Source: Sacculina carcini (Eukaryota > Arthropoda > Thecostraca > Sacculinidae). From it: a stretch of 64,000 bases of DNA. Shown here piece after piece: positions 1 through 10,339 of the stretch. The position numbers were made by a program, and so were the translations under genes. The stretch covers positions 4,453,001 through 4,517,000 of the forward strand of contig OU696574.1 in the NCBI GenBank assembly GCA_916048095.2, written 5' to 3'. Below the pieces are notes generated by a model that ran no database searches, was not told the origin of the DNA, and worked only from the letters and a program-made list of their open reading frames with translations. The stretch's first letter is position 1. Every line of letters begins with the position of its first letter.

Positions 1-330
1 ACAGCTGCTGCCATCTTACCGGCCAGAATCTTGCTGGCGAGACGTCTGGAAACACTGGCAACGGCAATGGGACGTAAGCCCCCCGACTTCTTGCGCAAGG
101 CAATGAGACGCGCGCTGTAGAAAGCGGGTCTGGCGCAGTCTGGAATCCGGCCGGCGATGATGCAATTGGATAGCGCTGTGAGGGCAGCTGACAGCCATTG
201 ACCAGCCTCTGCCATTAGTTGCGAGACAAGTTGGCGAAGGTGAAGGGGCCTCAGGCCGTCGAGTCCACCAGAGGAGCGTTCAGGCAGGCTGTCGATGGCT
301 TTCTGGACATCCTGCTTCTCTACGCGGAGC
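1..330 (-). pseudogene. Non-LTR retrotransposon reverse transcriptase fragment, runs off the left edge
   Basis: Read on the minus strand, this stretch encodes the N-terminal part of a LINE-type RT. The frame shows a GGLDGLRPLHL block, then AGRIPD, then LIALRKKSGGLRPIAV, the usual RT order of a GxDGLRP block before the K-x-GG-x-RPIAV strand. The frame is open to the window edge and has no start of its own, so the element continues to the left. An in-frame TGA lies just upstream (minus orientation), near 405, so the copy is broken. It belongs with the PHD-finger fragment at 331-1176. The clade is uncertain. Confidence 0.6.
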
Positions 331-1176
331 TCGGGGCAGCCGCAACGTGGCGGAGGCTGTTCATCATCGAGCGCTGCTGGATGCTTATCCTCCAGCTCCC
401 CTGGTCACTTCTTCGCTTCATCCGACCATATTGTCGCATGAAGTTAGCAATCGGAGTGCACCAGCAATGTCGCGCACTTGTTTCGAACGCGGAGCGATCT
501 GGCTTCGTCCTCGCTCTCCGCGATCGGCGCGCTTCGTCGCTGTATGTCGGCAGTGGCTGGGTTGGTTCTACTCGAAGGGCAAGTAGCTGTGTATGACAGC
601 AAACGCCACCAGGCACTGAGAGATCCCTCCTCCAGTGCGGCCGTGATTCGATGCGCCAGCTCGGCTGCAACTCGATGTCGCAGAGTGCATGGCACGTGCT
701 GGCGCACACTGGATCGCAGACATAGCTCGGAAAGTGCGGAGGTGAGGTCGGCTGGTGTATTTTTGTCAATCTCGCCGGACGCATCTATGTTATCTTTCTC
801 GCTACGGCATCGCAGGTACTCATCGCAGCTACACAGGTAGTGCCCCGGCCTGAGCCTGGGTGACGCCCACGCAGGAGTGGTGGAAAGGACGGTCGCAAAT
901 TGCGCAAGTGATCGTCCTCTTTCTGCTATTGCAGGACAGGCAGACAGGGCAAGCCAGGGAACTAGGCTGCTCGTGTGGTTCCCCGGTGTCGGATGTTGCG
1001 TCACCTGTGGGTTGCACGGGTTGCAGGACGGCGGCGAGGCATTTGGCTAGTCGACAAGGGACACACGAGCGAGTCGACCGCGTCGTCGGGCAATTACGAT
1101 CGCGGGCGCAATGTCTGTTTAACCATACGTTGTGCTGATGTCGGCGGAAAAATTGACGACAGGCCGGAGAGACCAC
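331..1176 (-). pseudogene. Degenerate LINE N-terminal region with PHD-type zinc finger
   Basis: The minus-strand frame 1176-829 contains CPVC, then CAICDRPFHHSC, and after a frame change near 830-840 an LCSC pair. This spacing (C-x2-C, C-x2-C, H-x2-C, C-x-C) is that of a PHD-like zinc finger. Downstream, in the frame 1004-444, comes a low-similarity linker, then the RT fragment at 1-330. PHD fingers occur in the N-terminal parts of several non-LTR retrotransposons. One frameshift and one stop separate the finger from the RT, so the copy is inactive. A host chromatin protein is less likely because the RT follows on the same strand. Confidence 0.5.
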
Positions 1177-1639
1177 AGGGCCGGTTCGCTACGCTCTCTG
1201 TACGGTGGCGGTACACACGGAACATTAAAACTCGGAGGGGGCAGTTGGTGATCCGGCATGCTGATCCCAAATTATTACATATGGATTGTCCAAGGCGACC
1301 GGTGGGGTAGCAGACAACAGACACACTGATACACAGTCGACACAAGCACACTAACGCGACAAGAGGCGGGTCGTCGTACCCGACAAGCTAGCAGGGGCAC
1401 GGAACACGTCCTCACACTTCGGAGACTGATCACTTACGTATGTACCCAAGTGCAGTAATACTAACACTAAGCACTTAATATTTATTCACTATTCTAAATT
1501 TCCTCATTTGATGCAGAAAATTTAGGCGCCATCAAGATTCACAACACGAGCTTATGCTAAAAAAATTATGGCAGCAAATGAAGCAGGAAATCTGACAAAT
1601 CTAACAAATATAACGGAAACCTATTCAAAACTATCAAAG
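1177..1639. other. No gene recognised
   Basis: I see only short AC-rich stretches (about 1318-1350) and AT-rich DNA (about 1440-1560). An open frame begins at 1568, but it is the antisense shadow of the endonuclease fragment that follows. Confidence 0.4.
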
Positions 1640-2679
1640 GTTGGCAGCTTCTATCGTCTCTCAATGCTCCTGTCGTCCTGGCCCGCCGGCGAGGTCACAC
1701 AACATCTACTGGACACTCATGAACCATTCAGTCACCAAAAAGCACAAATTTCCGAAATATTTGAGTGGAAAGTTATTTTCGAAATATTTCATGAATTTGT
1801 CAAAGAAAGTATTGAAAGCAACATCAGGGCATTCACACTCGTAAACATCGTCCCAGTTTTTATATTAAATATCATCTACAAATTTGTTCATGTTGTTACT
1901 ATTGAAATCTCTTCTCAGGACAGATTGGTCGTTATCCGCAAGAATAGAGTTTTCTCTAAAATTCGAGACTATTGGAAAATGATCGGATATATCCGATTAT
2001 ATGATGTAGTTGGAGGTGTTATTCTCTATATTATTGTTCCATATGTGATCGATGAGTGCAGCCGAGATCTTTGATGTTCTGGTGGGCTTGGTAGTCACTG
2101 GCCATAAGGAAAAGGTTAACATTAAGTTTGTTAAATCTTTGAATTGAGTGTTTCGTATAAGAAGGTTTATATTCCAATCTCCGAACAGAAAAATGGCATG
2201 ATAAGATTTTCTAGAGACTTCGTTGAGTATATCATTGATTCTTTCAAAAATTTATTAAAATTCCCGTTCGGCCTATAGATTGAAGCAAGAAAATATTTTA
2301 TCTTATCTCGTTCAATTTCTACACTTACACATTCAACTTCAGGTTCACTCAGACACAATTCGTGTAACTGGGTGGATTTATGTTTGTCATGCACATACAT
2401 GGCTACTACACCACCTTTTCTGTTTCTGTGAACCTCGTACATTGTACGTACGTACGTACCCCGTACCCCGTACATTGTGTAGTTGGGAATTTTATATATC
2501 TGCGCTATGTCTTTGTCAAGTCTCGTTACAGCGAATACCATTACATCAAATTTATGCTCACTGACAGATATGACTTCGTCTAGGTAGTCATACAAATTAG
2601 AGAGAATGCTCACGATATTCAATGCAACGATCGAGAAGGTGGATACGTCATAGGTCGTTAAACTGACATTCTGACTCAA
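1640..2679 (-). pseudogene. LINE endonuclease (APE) domain, inverted 5' half of an element
   Basis: The minus strand encodes an apurinic-like endonuclease of a CR1/Jockey-type LINE ORF2. From 2679 to 2167 the frame carries ALNIVSILSN near the start, then KGGVVAMYV, then the IYRPNG motif. After a frameshift near 2160 a second frame carries AALIDHIW and, after one stop, SDISDHFPI, the terminal SDH motif of the fold. The matching RT half lies immediately to the right on the plus strand, so the 5' part is inverted relative to the 3' part. That is the layout left by twin priming during LINE insertion. The copy is broken by frameshifts and stops. Confidence 0.65.
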
Positions 2680-2708
2680 ACTGATCGTTATACGTCATAG
2701 GTCGTTAA
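2644..2708. repeat. 18-bp direct repeat pair at a LINE inversion junction
   Basis: The 18-mer TACGTCATAGGTCGTTAA occurs at 2644-2661 and again at 2691-2708. It brackets the point where the minus-strand endonuclease half meets the plus-strand RT half. Short junction duplications fit repair at a twin-priming inversion, but a chance tandem slip is also possible. Confidence 0.6.
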
Positions 2709-3480
2709 CATGGAGTACCACAGGGATCTATATTGGGGCCAATCTTATTTTTGCTATATATAAATGATATAACAAATGTTGCAAAAGAAGCACACTTAAC
2801 AATGTACGCTGACGACACGAGCATCTTTGTTTCCACTGATGATTTACAATGCCTTCACTCTAATCTGACACAAACACTGGTTCTCGTGAACTCTTGGATG
2901 AATGCAAATAAACTAAAAATAAATACATCTAAAACCAATATAATGCTATTTCAGAACAGATCACTCACACATCACCTGGACACAGTGATGTTAAATGGAG
3001 AAGTAAAAAACGTAAAAACAGTGAAATTCTTGGGGTGTTAATAGATGAATATCTGTCTGAGGGTGCACTTGGCCTTCTTTTTTGGACAAATTATTCGTTC
3101 AACAAAAACGTGTCCTAAAAATAATGCTTTCAAAAAGAAATATGACTCAGCAGATGACATCTTTAAAAAAGCGAAACTCTTGAAGTTAAGACACATTCAC
3201 AGATATTTTCTTTTGTTGGATACATTCAGATCGATAAAACATGAAAATGGAATTTTCCATGTTCTGCATCACTCCCAACCGACTAGAAGAAATAACATAA
3301 ATTTACATGTACCTAACTACCGGACTCAATTATTCCGCAATTCTATCTTATAATTAGGACCCGAAACATTGAATCCTCTTCCCGATTCATTGAAAACACA
3401 GGCCTGCTCAATGACAGTTAGCTCCTTCAAGTACAAAATAAAAAAGTACTTGCTCGATTTGGATCACTGACGTACGATGT
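2709..3480 (+). pseudogene. LINE reverse transcriptase C-terminal half and tail
   Basis: The plus-strand frame opens with GVPQGSILGPILF (RT motif B region), then YADDTSIF (catalytic YADD), then a thumb region ending near LGC at 3041. After a stop the next frame (3045-3353) continues the C-terminal tail, with NYRTQLFRNSI, and a further frame near 3360-3470 reads as the end of ORF2. The fingers and palm upstream of motif B are missing, lost at the junction with the inverted endonuclease half at 1640-2679. At least two frame breaks make it a pseudogene. It is probably the same broad CR1/Jockey-like group as the element at 4074-5790. Confidence 0.65.
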
Positions 3481-4073
3481 TGTACCTCCGCATGATAGCG
3501 TGCTGGCAAGCCGAAATGTGATTTTTAACATATTCTCGACTCGTGTGCAGTGTTGAATTTTTGTCATCGTCAGTTATTGTCATCGAGATTATTGTCGTTG
3601 TCAATTCTTTGTCACACTCAATATGTGTGTGAGAGTACTATGAATTGTGTATCTGGTAATATTGTGTCATTAAATCTATATAATATAGCGTTTCATACAT
3701 CACACATTGTTATATATATATATATACATATTTAATAACTCATATATATAACAATGTTTAATCACTTTATCATATAATTAGTATTTAATCACTTGTCAAT
3801 GTTTCATGTTGGAACAAAATTATCATTATCACATAAGTCTGCAAGAGACAATGTCTCAGCAGACTCTATATCCACTTTCTTCATTCATTGTTGTTATGCT
3901 ATTTGTTATTTGCTTGTGGAAAAATACAATTTGAACTTGAAATTGAACACTGACATACACATACAAACAAATACACGCACACACACACAATGACATACAT
4001 GGTGTTTGAACAAGTTCACACATGGTGTTTGAACTTGACTGTGAACGGTTGTGTCGCACTGCTGCGTTGTGTT
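3481..4073. other. LINE 3' region and AT/CA simple repeats
   Basis: AT-rich DNA with a short TA run near 3711-3727 and a CA run near 3972-3990. The left part is probably 3' untranslated sequence of the preceding LINE and the right part the 5' untranslated region of the next. A near-duplicate of about 24 bp (ACATGGTGTTTGAAC core) occurs twice at about 3998-4033, just before ORF1. Confidence 0.4.
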
Positions 4074-5006
4074 ATGGATTCGGGAAAGTTGTCAATGAGT
4101 GATTCGTCGAGTAATCTACTGCGAGCGCAGGAGCAAGCATTTCGCGCTGCGCTGGAAGCTTGCGTGAAAACTATTGACGCAAAAATGGAGAAATGCCTGG
4201 AAACTGTACAAGAGCTCAGAAAGAGTCTGGAGTATACCCAGGATGAAGTTGACGACCTCAAACGCAAGCTACATGTCTATGAAGACGAGAAAAAAATAGA
4301 CGAAGAAAAGATCAACCTCCTCACTCAGGAACTGGCAGCTAGCAAAACAGCAGTGCGTGAACTGGAAGACAGAAGCCGAATGAACAACCTGAAGATTACT
4401 GGATTGGAGAAGCCCGAGGGGGAAACTATGTTACAAATTACTGTGCTTGTGACAAAAATGATTGAGGAAAAACCGAAACTGCCAAACATGGAGATTGATG
4501 TGGCTGAAAGTGTTGGGCCACACCGGAACAATGGCAACAGGCCGATAATTGCACGCTTCAAGACGTACCGGGATCGCACCACTGTAATAAAAAATGGAGC
4601 GAAACTTAGGGGGACACATATTTATATGAATGATGATCTGTGTCAGGCCTCTCAGCAAATCAAGAAAGAGAAAATTGCCCTGCTGAAAAAAGCTAGAGAA
4701 GTAGGGAAGATTGCCTATTTCGGCCAAACGCGTCTGATTATCAAGGACCGAAATACGAAGGTTGGTGGGTATGGACGATCAGACCACCTGCATGCCATCA
4801 AATCAGTCCAAGCCGAAAACTCGACAGCGGAAACAGTTGCTGCTGGTTCTAAGGGAAATGGAACGACTGCTGGCCCTTCAAACAGCCCCACGCGTGAGCG
4901 TGAACCTCACCAGGCAATAAAAGGTGGAGACTCTTCACGTGTATTCAGCCTGCGTAACACGCACGGTCGTGTCGGTCGTGCGGGAGCTCGCGGGGGGAAG
5001 CAGTGA
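4074..5006 (+). CDS. LINE ORF1 protein (coiled coil plus RRM, transposase_22-like)
   Basis: ORF1 proteins of this type bind the element's RNA as coiled-coil trimers and form the retrotransposition particle. I place the start at the ATG at 4074 (MDSGKLSMSD), giving 310 residues. Upstream in-frame codons look like untranslated leader with short repeats. Residues about 20-105 are a long heptad-rich coiled coil (LRKSLEYTQDEVDDLKRKL). About 105-190 resemble an RRM, starting at RSRMNNLKITGLEKP and including RPIIARFKTYRD. About 190-240 resemble the C-terminal domain (KKAREVGKIAYFGQTRL). The tail is rich in G, R and S and ends with RVGRAGARGGKQ. The frame has no internal stop. ORF2 follows at 5195 but is cut at about 5790, so the element cannot be autonomous. 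Confidence 0.75.
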   Translation: MDSGKLSMSDSSSNLLRAQEQAFRAALEACVKTIDAKMEKCLETVQELRKSLEYTQDEVDDLKRKLHVYEDEKKIDEEKINLLTQELAASKTAVRELEDRSRMNNLKITGLEKPEGETMLQITVLVTKMIEEKPKLPNMEIDVAESVGPHRNNGNRPIIARFKTYRDRTTVIKNGAKLRGTHIYMNDDLCQASQQIKKEKIALLKKAREVGKIAYFGQTRLIIKDRNTKVGGYGRSDHLHAIKSVQAENSTAETVAAGSKGNGTTAGPSNSPTREREPHQAIKGGDSSRVFSLRNTHGRVGRAGARGGKQ

Positions 5007-5194
5007 GGTATCTACGAGACTATGTACAGCTAAGTAAATTGTAATGCCTGTTTATAGGCATTCACACACTAATGTTGATAATTCCAATAATACCAATAAT
5101 TTTGTAGACTGCTACGTCCAAGAAAAACTTCAAGGGCTCAGAATACGGATATATTGAAGATATAGATCACATTGAAGGAAATACATTCACACTA

Positions 5195-5790
5195 TTGAAC
5201 ATGAATATTAGATCACTCCCCAAGAAAATGGGAACTTTCAAAGATTACTTGAGCGATCTTTGGCATAAGCTTGACGTGGTATGCTTCACTGAAGTGAGAC
5301 TAAGCGAGCATCTCATAAATGTGTACTCTCTTGAGGGTTTTAGAACTCACCACAGTACGAGAGATACACATGGTGGTGGGGTTGTTCTATATGTATCCAA
5401 TAGATATGGTTCAAACACAGATATCGCAATTACAATAGCTGAAAACTACTTTGAGTGTGTTGGGGTGGAAATTGTTGTAAATAACCAAAAACATATATTC
5501 TTGACAATTTATAGACCCCCTAGTGGCAATATTTGTAAATTCATAGAGAATCTATCTGAAATTCTGCTAAAAATCCAGACAAAGAAAATCACCAGAATCC
5601 ACATTATGGGAGATCTAAATATAGATTTATTAAAAATCAATGAGAATGCTAGAGAGCTTGATGACCTTATGCATTCATTTTCCATATTCTCGCTTATAAC
5701 TGAACCCACAAGAAAAACAGAAACAACTGCCACACTAATAGATCATGTTTGGTCTACGGAAGTTGATAACAATATGTGAAATATGATAAT
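5195..5790 (+). pseudogene. LINE ORF2, endonuclease domain only, 3'-truncated
   Basis: The frame starts MNMNIRSLPKKM and reads through an APE-type endonuclease: FTEVRL (the Glu motif), GGGVVLYVSNRYG, IYRPPSG, HIMGDLNIDLL and ATLIDHVW. It stops at 5779 just before the expected SDH motif and no RT follows. From about 5795 the sequence is gypsy integrase, so the LINE was cut by another insertion or by recombination. It is the partner of ORF1 at 4074-5006 and separated from it by about 190 bp, so this element shows no ORF1/ORF2 overlap. Confidence 0.7.
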
Positions 5791-5794
5791 CCAA

Positions 5795-6233
5795 GCTCGT
5801 GAGCGCCAACTCCGTCGGAGATCCGGTATATGCAAAATACTACGGACCGAGGCGGGATCGTGAGCCACGATGGGTGCCAGCGATCGTCACCAAACGACTG
5901 GGCACTCGGAGCCTGAACGTCAAGGTCTTTCCACGAGGACCGACCTGGCGCAAACATGTGGAGCAGCTGCGACCCCGCTACGCCTCGAAAAAAGACGAGG
6001 AGCCGGGAGAATACCTCCAGCAACAATCACCGCCACAAAATGGCGATAAGCCGGTCACCTCTCCGAAGTTGGACATGTCGACTAAAAAACACAATTCTGC
6101 TGTTCAAGAAACCAAGACAAGAGCAGTAAGCCGGACGCTGAACATGGTGGATTACGGCTATCCACTCGTGCGAAGAAGCCTCCACAACGTTACGCCTACT
6201 CAACATAACGCCCTTCGGACAACCTCAGGCTAG
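5795..6233 (+). pseudogene. Ty3/gypsy integrase C-terminal domain
   Basis: The translation contains VGDPVYAKYYGPRRD, RWVPAIVTKRLG and WRKHVEQLRPRY. This is the DNA-binding tail of gypsy integrases (GDxVYxK, then KWxxGxVxxxxG, then HxxQLRxR). The stretch starts abruptly at the breakpoint with the LINE, so protease, RT, RNase H and the integrase core are absent. The stop at 6231-6233 lies against a purine-rich tract, as expected at the end of a gypsy pol gene. Confidence 0.7.
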
Positions 6234-6247
6234 GTGGGGAGGTGATA
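6233..6247 (+). promoter_or_regulatory. Putative polypurine tract of the gypsy element
   Basis: GGTGGGGAGGTGA follows the pol stop directly. In LTR elements a tract of this kind primes plus-strand DNA synthesis and abuts the 3' LTR, which would begin TGATATGG here. Confidence 0.45.
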
Positions 6248-6366
6248 TGGCGATGCCTGGCAAGACACACGAGCACGCATACACACGAGGCGAGTGAACT
6301 TGCACCGACCAGTGCTGAATCAGCTAATAGTGTCGGTCTGTCTGTGTGTGTCTGTATATATGTATA

Positions 6367-6425
6367 CTAGCGACAAGTTCCGCACTTCGTGCGGTTATGG
6401 TCGCTAGTAGATCCGCACTACGTGC
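6367..6425. repeat. Nested perfect hairpin and a second short hairpin
   Basis: CTAGCGAC (6367-6374) pairs with GTCGCTAG (6400-6407), and inside it CCGCAC (6380-6385) pairs with GTGCGG (6389-6394) around a 3-base loop. A second CGCAC/GTGCG hairpin lies at about 6413-6425. No coding capacity. Confidence 0.6.
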
Positions 6426-6879
6426 GTCTCGTAGCTTCGTTTGTAGTATTGTAAGTGATGCGGTCGCCTTGAGTTTTGTCTGGGATAGCAATGCAAATAT
6501 GATGATAATGCACTTGAAGCAAACGTCAAGGCCAATGCAAACAAGTGTTCATACTCACATTGAGTCGGATACGCGCTTCAACTATTAGTGCCAAAGGCAC
6601 GCGAATATTGGTATTATGGTTCTGGTATGTTTAACCAGCCTGCGACAGAATCGCCGTCTGATCATCAAAATGTTGCACAATCCGTGTGCACGACATTATA
6701 TAAGTTCGCATCGCACATACAGACGCACACGCATACAAACACTGGCTGCACACGTGTTCGTTCATAGAATTTCGGCACACGGACACACATACCAATACAA
6801 AATGCAAAACGGTATCGTGTGTGCAATTCCTGGGAAGAATTGCAAAATTATGCAAGAACAGTTCGCAGAAAAGATGTGG

Positions 6880-7694
6880 TGGCAATCTGGCAGGGAAGTT
6901 TCTAGCAATCGCTCAACTGAATGACAAAAGTGTGTAGAATAAAGGTAAAAAACAAACACCAATAGAAAAATATATGATAATTACAATTACAATATTGGTA
7001 AGCTACACATATACACTTGAAAAACGCTTCTGGAACACGCACATGCACGACGATGTACTTAATTAAACACTCCGTTTTACTACGCACTGTGCATTTGCAA
7101 ACGCTCGCTGCAATGCACGTGAGTCATGGTATATCGACACACAGACACACACACCAATATATACATCAGTGTGCCGTTCTGTACACTGTGTATGTATGTG
7201 TGTGTGTGTGTGTGTACGTGTACCTGTATGTGTATGTGTGTGTGTGTGTGTGCATCTATGTCAGTGTGTATGTGTGTGTGTGTGCATGTATGTCAGTGTG
7301 TATGTGAGTGTGTGTGTGCCTGAGGTGGCAATCTCGCATGGGCGTTTCTAGCAATCGCTCAACTGAATGGCGCAGTGTGTAGAATAATGGTGAAAAACAA
7401 ACACCAGTAGAAAAATAAATGTTAATTACAATTACAATATTGGTAAGCTACACATATCCACTTGAAAAACGCCTGTGGAACACGCACATGCACGACAATG
7501 TACTTATTTAAACACTCTGTTTTACTACGCACTCTGCACGCCACTGGGCATTTGCAAACGCTCGCTGCAAACGCTCGCTGCAATGCACGTGAGTCATGGC
7601 ATATCGACACACAGACACACACACCAATATATATACACCAATGTGCCGTTCTGCACACACACTCACACACGTACGTTGAGCTTTATTATTATAG

Positions 7695-7737
<43 letters not shown>

Positions 7738-7745
7738 GGACAGGC
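6880..7745. repeat. Tandem duplication of about 450 bp with GT tracts
   Basis: The block from about 6885 (TTTCTAGCAATCGCTCAACT) is repeated from about 7345. Shared landmarks include AATTACAATTACAATATTGG at about 6978 and 7421, and a run ending in CACGTGAGTCATGG at about 7115-7130 and 7585-7600. The second copy has an internal CAAACGCTCGCTG duplication. Each copy ends in a GT microsatellite (about 7196-7315 and 7697-7734). Nothing in it looks coding. Confidence 0.7.
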
Positions 7746-7967
7746 AGTGTTACACAGGAAGCAAATGCATAAGTGCTGAGTCAGTAGAGACACAGTTGTG
7801 CAGATCTTGTGAGCGTCATTCGGAGTCATGTGTGAGCGCGTATTGTGAGCGGGGTGTGCATGAGTATTGTAAAGTGTGATGTGGTTGCGTCATGTAATGT
7901 TCACTGTGGAATATATAATGTGCTCTGTGTAATATACAACAATAAATATTGTCACACGCGTGTTGCA

Positions 7968-8366
7968 TCCAAATGTTTAAACTAACCATATGCGTATTTC
8001 GTACTTAGGTGTGGGCGTGCAGGTGCGTACGTGCGTGTGTTGCATTGCACAAAAACATACATTATTTTAATGCGAGAATGATGGTTGTGTGAAGTGGTAC
8101 ACCTATATACACCTAGTCCAACGTGAGCTCGACTAGTCGATTAATGAGGCACTACCCTATTTGCGCATCTCGCCAAATTGCGCTGAACAAAATGGAGGCG
8201 AAGCTACCAGGCGCGCACCGTCCACTTTGCATCTAGCGCCCCTGACGGCAGAAAGTGTGACTAGCATTAATCTGGCAGCACTGTAAAACATCGTTTGGCG
8301 TCTTTAGTCTTAGTCGTTAGCTTATTTGGCAATTGCTTACTCCGAACGTACTGTGAAGAACTGTCA
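7968..8366. other. No protein gene; possible 5' region of a small transcript
   Basis: This is unique-looking DNA without recognisable transposon motifs. ACAAAATGGAGGCG near 8190 resembles a YY1-like core promoter motif. It immediately precedes the candidate exon at 8367-8411. Confidence 0.25.
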
Positions 8367-8411
8367 ATGTTTACAAGGAGGGCATTAACATCAAGGCTGT
8401 CTTATGTTCAG
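8367..8411 (+). CDS. Candidate first coding exon (low confidence)
   Basis: An ATG opens 15 codons (MFTRRALTSRLSYVQ) that end exactly at a strong splice donor, CAG/GTAAGTATT. The peptide is basic and amphipathic, like a mitochondrial presequence. A consensus acceptor (a T-rich tract then TTTTGCAG) lies at 9846-9875. The implied intron contains an L2-like LINE fragment. No homolog is recognised, and this could be chance. Confidence 0.25.
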
Positions 8412-8929
8412 GTAAGTATTCGGTATTTTCGTACAATGTTGTATCATATGCAGTTGGAAACATGTTTGTGCATAGTTCGTGATACTGTTATTACTTATAT
8501 TGTGCATCTTTTGATATATTATGTTCACTATTTGTGTTTATGTGATAAGTCATATGTGGGAATCACTTTTTGAGTTATTATGCTTTACATTACATCGATT
8601 TTGTTTAGTGCAGCGTATGAGTTAGTTTTTAATCATGACGGGTAGTTCTGTTTCGAGATTTAAGGTGTTGTATATATTCAGTTGTAGTAGAGTTTAGTTA
8701 CAAGGAGAATAATAAATTATTCTGTGGTCAACCACTATGAATGCAGCCGTATTGAGGTTAATTATTATATTCGTTTAGTATTTGCGTTTAGCATCGATGT
8801 TTTGCTATCATTGAATTAGCCATGCAGTAGTTTATCATGGAACTGTGCGTGTTTGGGTACTCAGGATATCTATCCTTTCTAAAGGATATATAGCCCTCTC
8901 TGTCATTCGCTAACAATTTCGCGCATATA

Positions 8930-9670
8930 TCGCGATCCTGCAGGCTCATTCTCCGACAACTCTATCCCATCCGTGCTTACATTGACACAAACTCGGCCAT
9001 TACTCTCCACCAATCCTTAATTTTCCCTCGTCTAGACTATTGTAACTATTGTTTATTCACGCCTCATCTAAATCTCTTCGCACCCTACAAAGGTTATTGA
9101 ACCAGTCATGTCGCTTTGTCTTCCGTCTTCCTCCGCGCACGCCAACTTCTCCCTACTCACATAAACTTGGCTGGCTTCCTGTTCAGGCTCGGATTAACTA
9201 TGAACTGTGCTGTCTTATCTTTAAAATGATCCCCTCACCCTCCTCTCCTTCTTACCTCCGCTCTCTACTATCTGAACCTCAACACTCAGGTCGTCGTCTT
9301 CACTCTCTTCACTGTCCTCGAGAAGTTTTGGAGGTGATAAGTGATTTCGCCTTGGACGGCGAAATCTTTCTACTTCTTTGCTCCTCGTCTCTATAACTCC
9401 TTGCCTTCTCGTATCCGGTCATCACCTTCACTTCGATCCTTCTCTTCTGCTCTTCATGCACATCTTCTTGAGTCTACCTCTCCCTGTTGAATGGTTTCGT
9501 GTTTTTCTTTTGTATATACGCCTGTTAAATTTTGTCTGTCATGTTATTGGCTATTCTGGCATTTGTTTCACTCATTATATAAGCATACATACTATATTAT
9601 TTTTATCTCATCCTGTCATCGCACCATTGTATATTTGGCGCTATATTAAATACATGTTGTTGTTGTTGTA
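8930..9670 (+). pseudogene. L2/CR1-like LINE 3' fragment (end of ORF2, 3' UTR, tail)
   Basis: The 5'-truncated copy starts in the RT thumb: about 8940-9050 reads RQLYPIRAYIDTNSAITL followed by FPRLDYCN. From 9049 the frame continues with LNQSCRFVFRLPPRTP and LGWLPVQARINYELCCLIF, the C-terminal block of L2/CR1 elements. It ends with GGCGCTATATTAAATACATG and a (TTG)n tail at about 9652-9668. That matches the layout of the intact L2-like element in this window, whose end is GCGCGATATAAAT plus a short tandem tail. A perfect 9-bp hairpin (GATTTCGCC/GGCGAAATC) at about 9343-9366 interrupts the reading. Confidence 0.65.
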
Positions 9671-9875
9671 TCCATTGATTGTGTACTTGGTTCTATTCAC
9701 ACATGGTGTAAACATCACGCTTTTGGACGTATTCTACGCATACCTTGTCGTCCAAAAATTAAGCTTTGTTTCAGTCAATTGTTATTGTTTCAATAGTAGA
9801 CATGTTTTGGTTGCTTGCCAGCAGTTTTGATTGAATATTATTTGCATTATTTTTGTTTACTGTTGTATTTTGCAG

Positions 9876-9953
9876 ATACTGGAAAGAAGAATAAGTTGCA
9901 ACTCCGTTAGTGCAGTAGAAAATTCGTGGGGAAATGAGTGTTGTGTGTGTTAG
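9876..9953 (+). CDS. Candidate second exon (low confidence)
   Basis: After the acceptor AG at 9874-9875, phase 0 gives 25 codons (starting ILERRISC) and a TAG at 9951-9953. It is short and unrecognised. It is listed only because the donor at 8411/8412 and this acceptor keep frame. A non-coding spliced RNA is equally possible. Confidence 0.2.
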   Translation: MLERRISCNSVSAVENSWGNECCVC

Positions 9954-10339
9954 TATTGTGTTGAAAATTCTGTTTGTAACACCTGTTTTCAATATGTGAT
10001 GATCTTTCATATCAATTGAATTATTAAGTAGAATAGAGTTATCAACAAACTCTCTGCAAATGGCTTGTTTTATGCGTGTGTGTGTGACACATATACGCTT
10101 ATTTGATTAAATTATGTTGTTCGGCAATACAATTGTGTTGCCGATATTTCAGAGCGTGGTTTTTCTGTTAACGTAATGATGTTTTCATCTGAGCGACCTG
10201 GGATTTAATATTCATTAATTCATTTATTTGTCCTGCTCAGTTGATTATTTGCATCTACAAAATAAGCGTTATACACGATAATTTATGCATTAACCACGGA
10301 TTGAAAACCGCTTGAAGAACGTATATATATTAAAGGTTA
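9954..10339. other. No gene recognised
   Basis: AT-rich DNA without clear open frames or repeats. Confidence 0.4.

Larger units (their letters stand above)
6244..7967 (+). mobile_element. Putative gypsy 3' LTR enlarged by repeats
   Basis: The expected LTR start (TGATATGG) follows the polypurine tract. A plausible end lies after the AATAAA signal at 7941-7946, near the TTGCA at about 7963-7967. The interior is inflated by a tandem duplication of about 450 bp and by GT microsatellites. No second LTR is in the window, so the limits are inferred only. Confidence 0.3.

Noticed and set aside
1568..2074. 168-codon plus-strand protein
   Set aside because: It is antisense to a LINE endonuclease with diagnostic ALIDHIW and SDH motifs.
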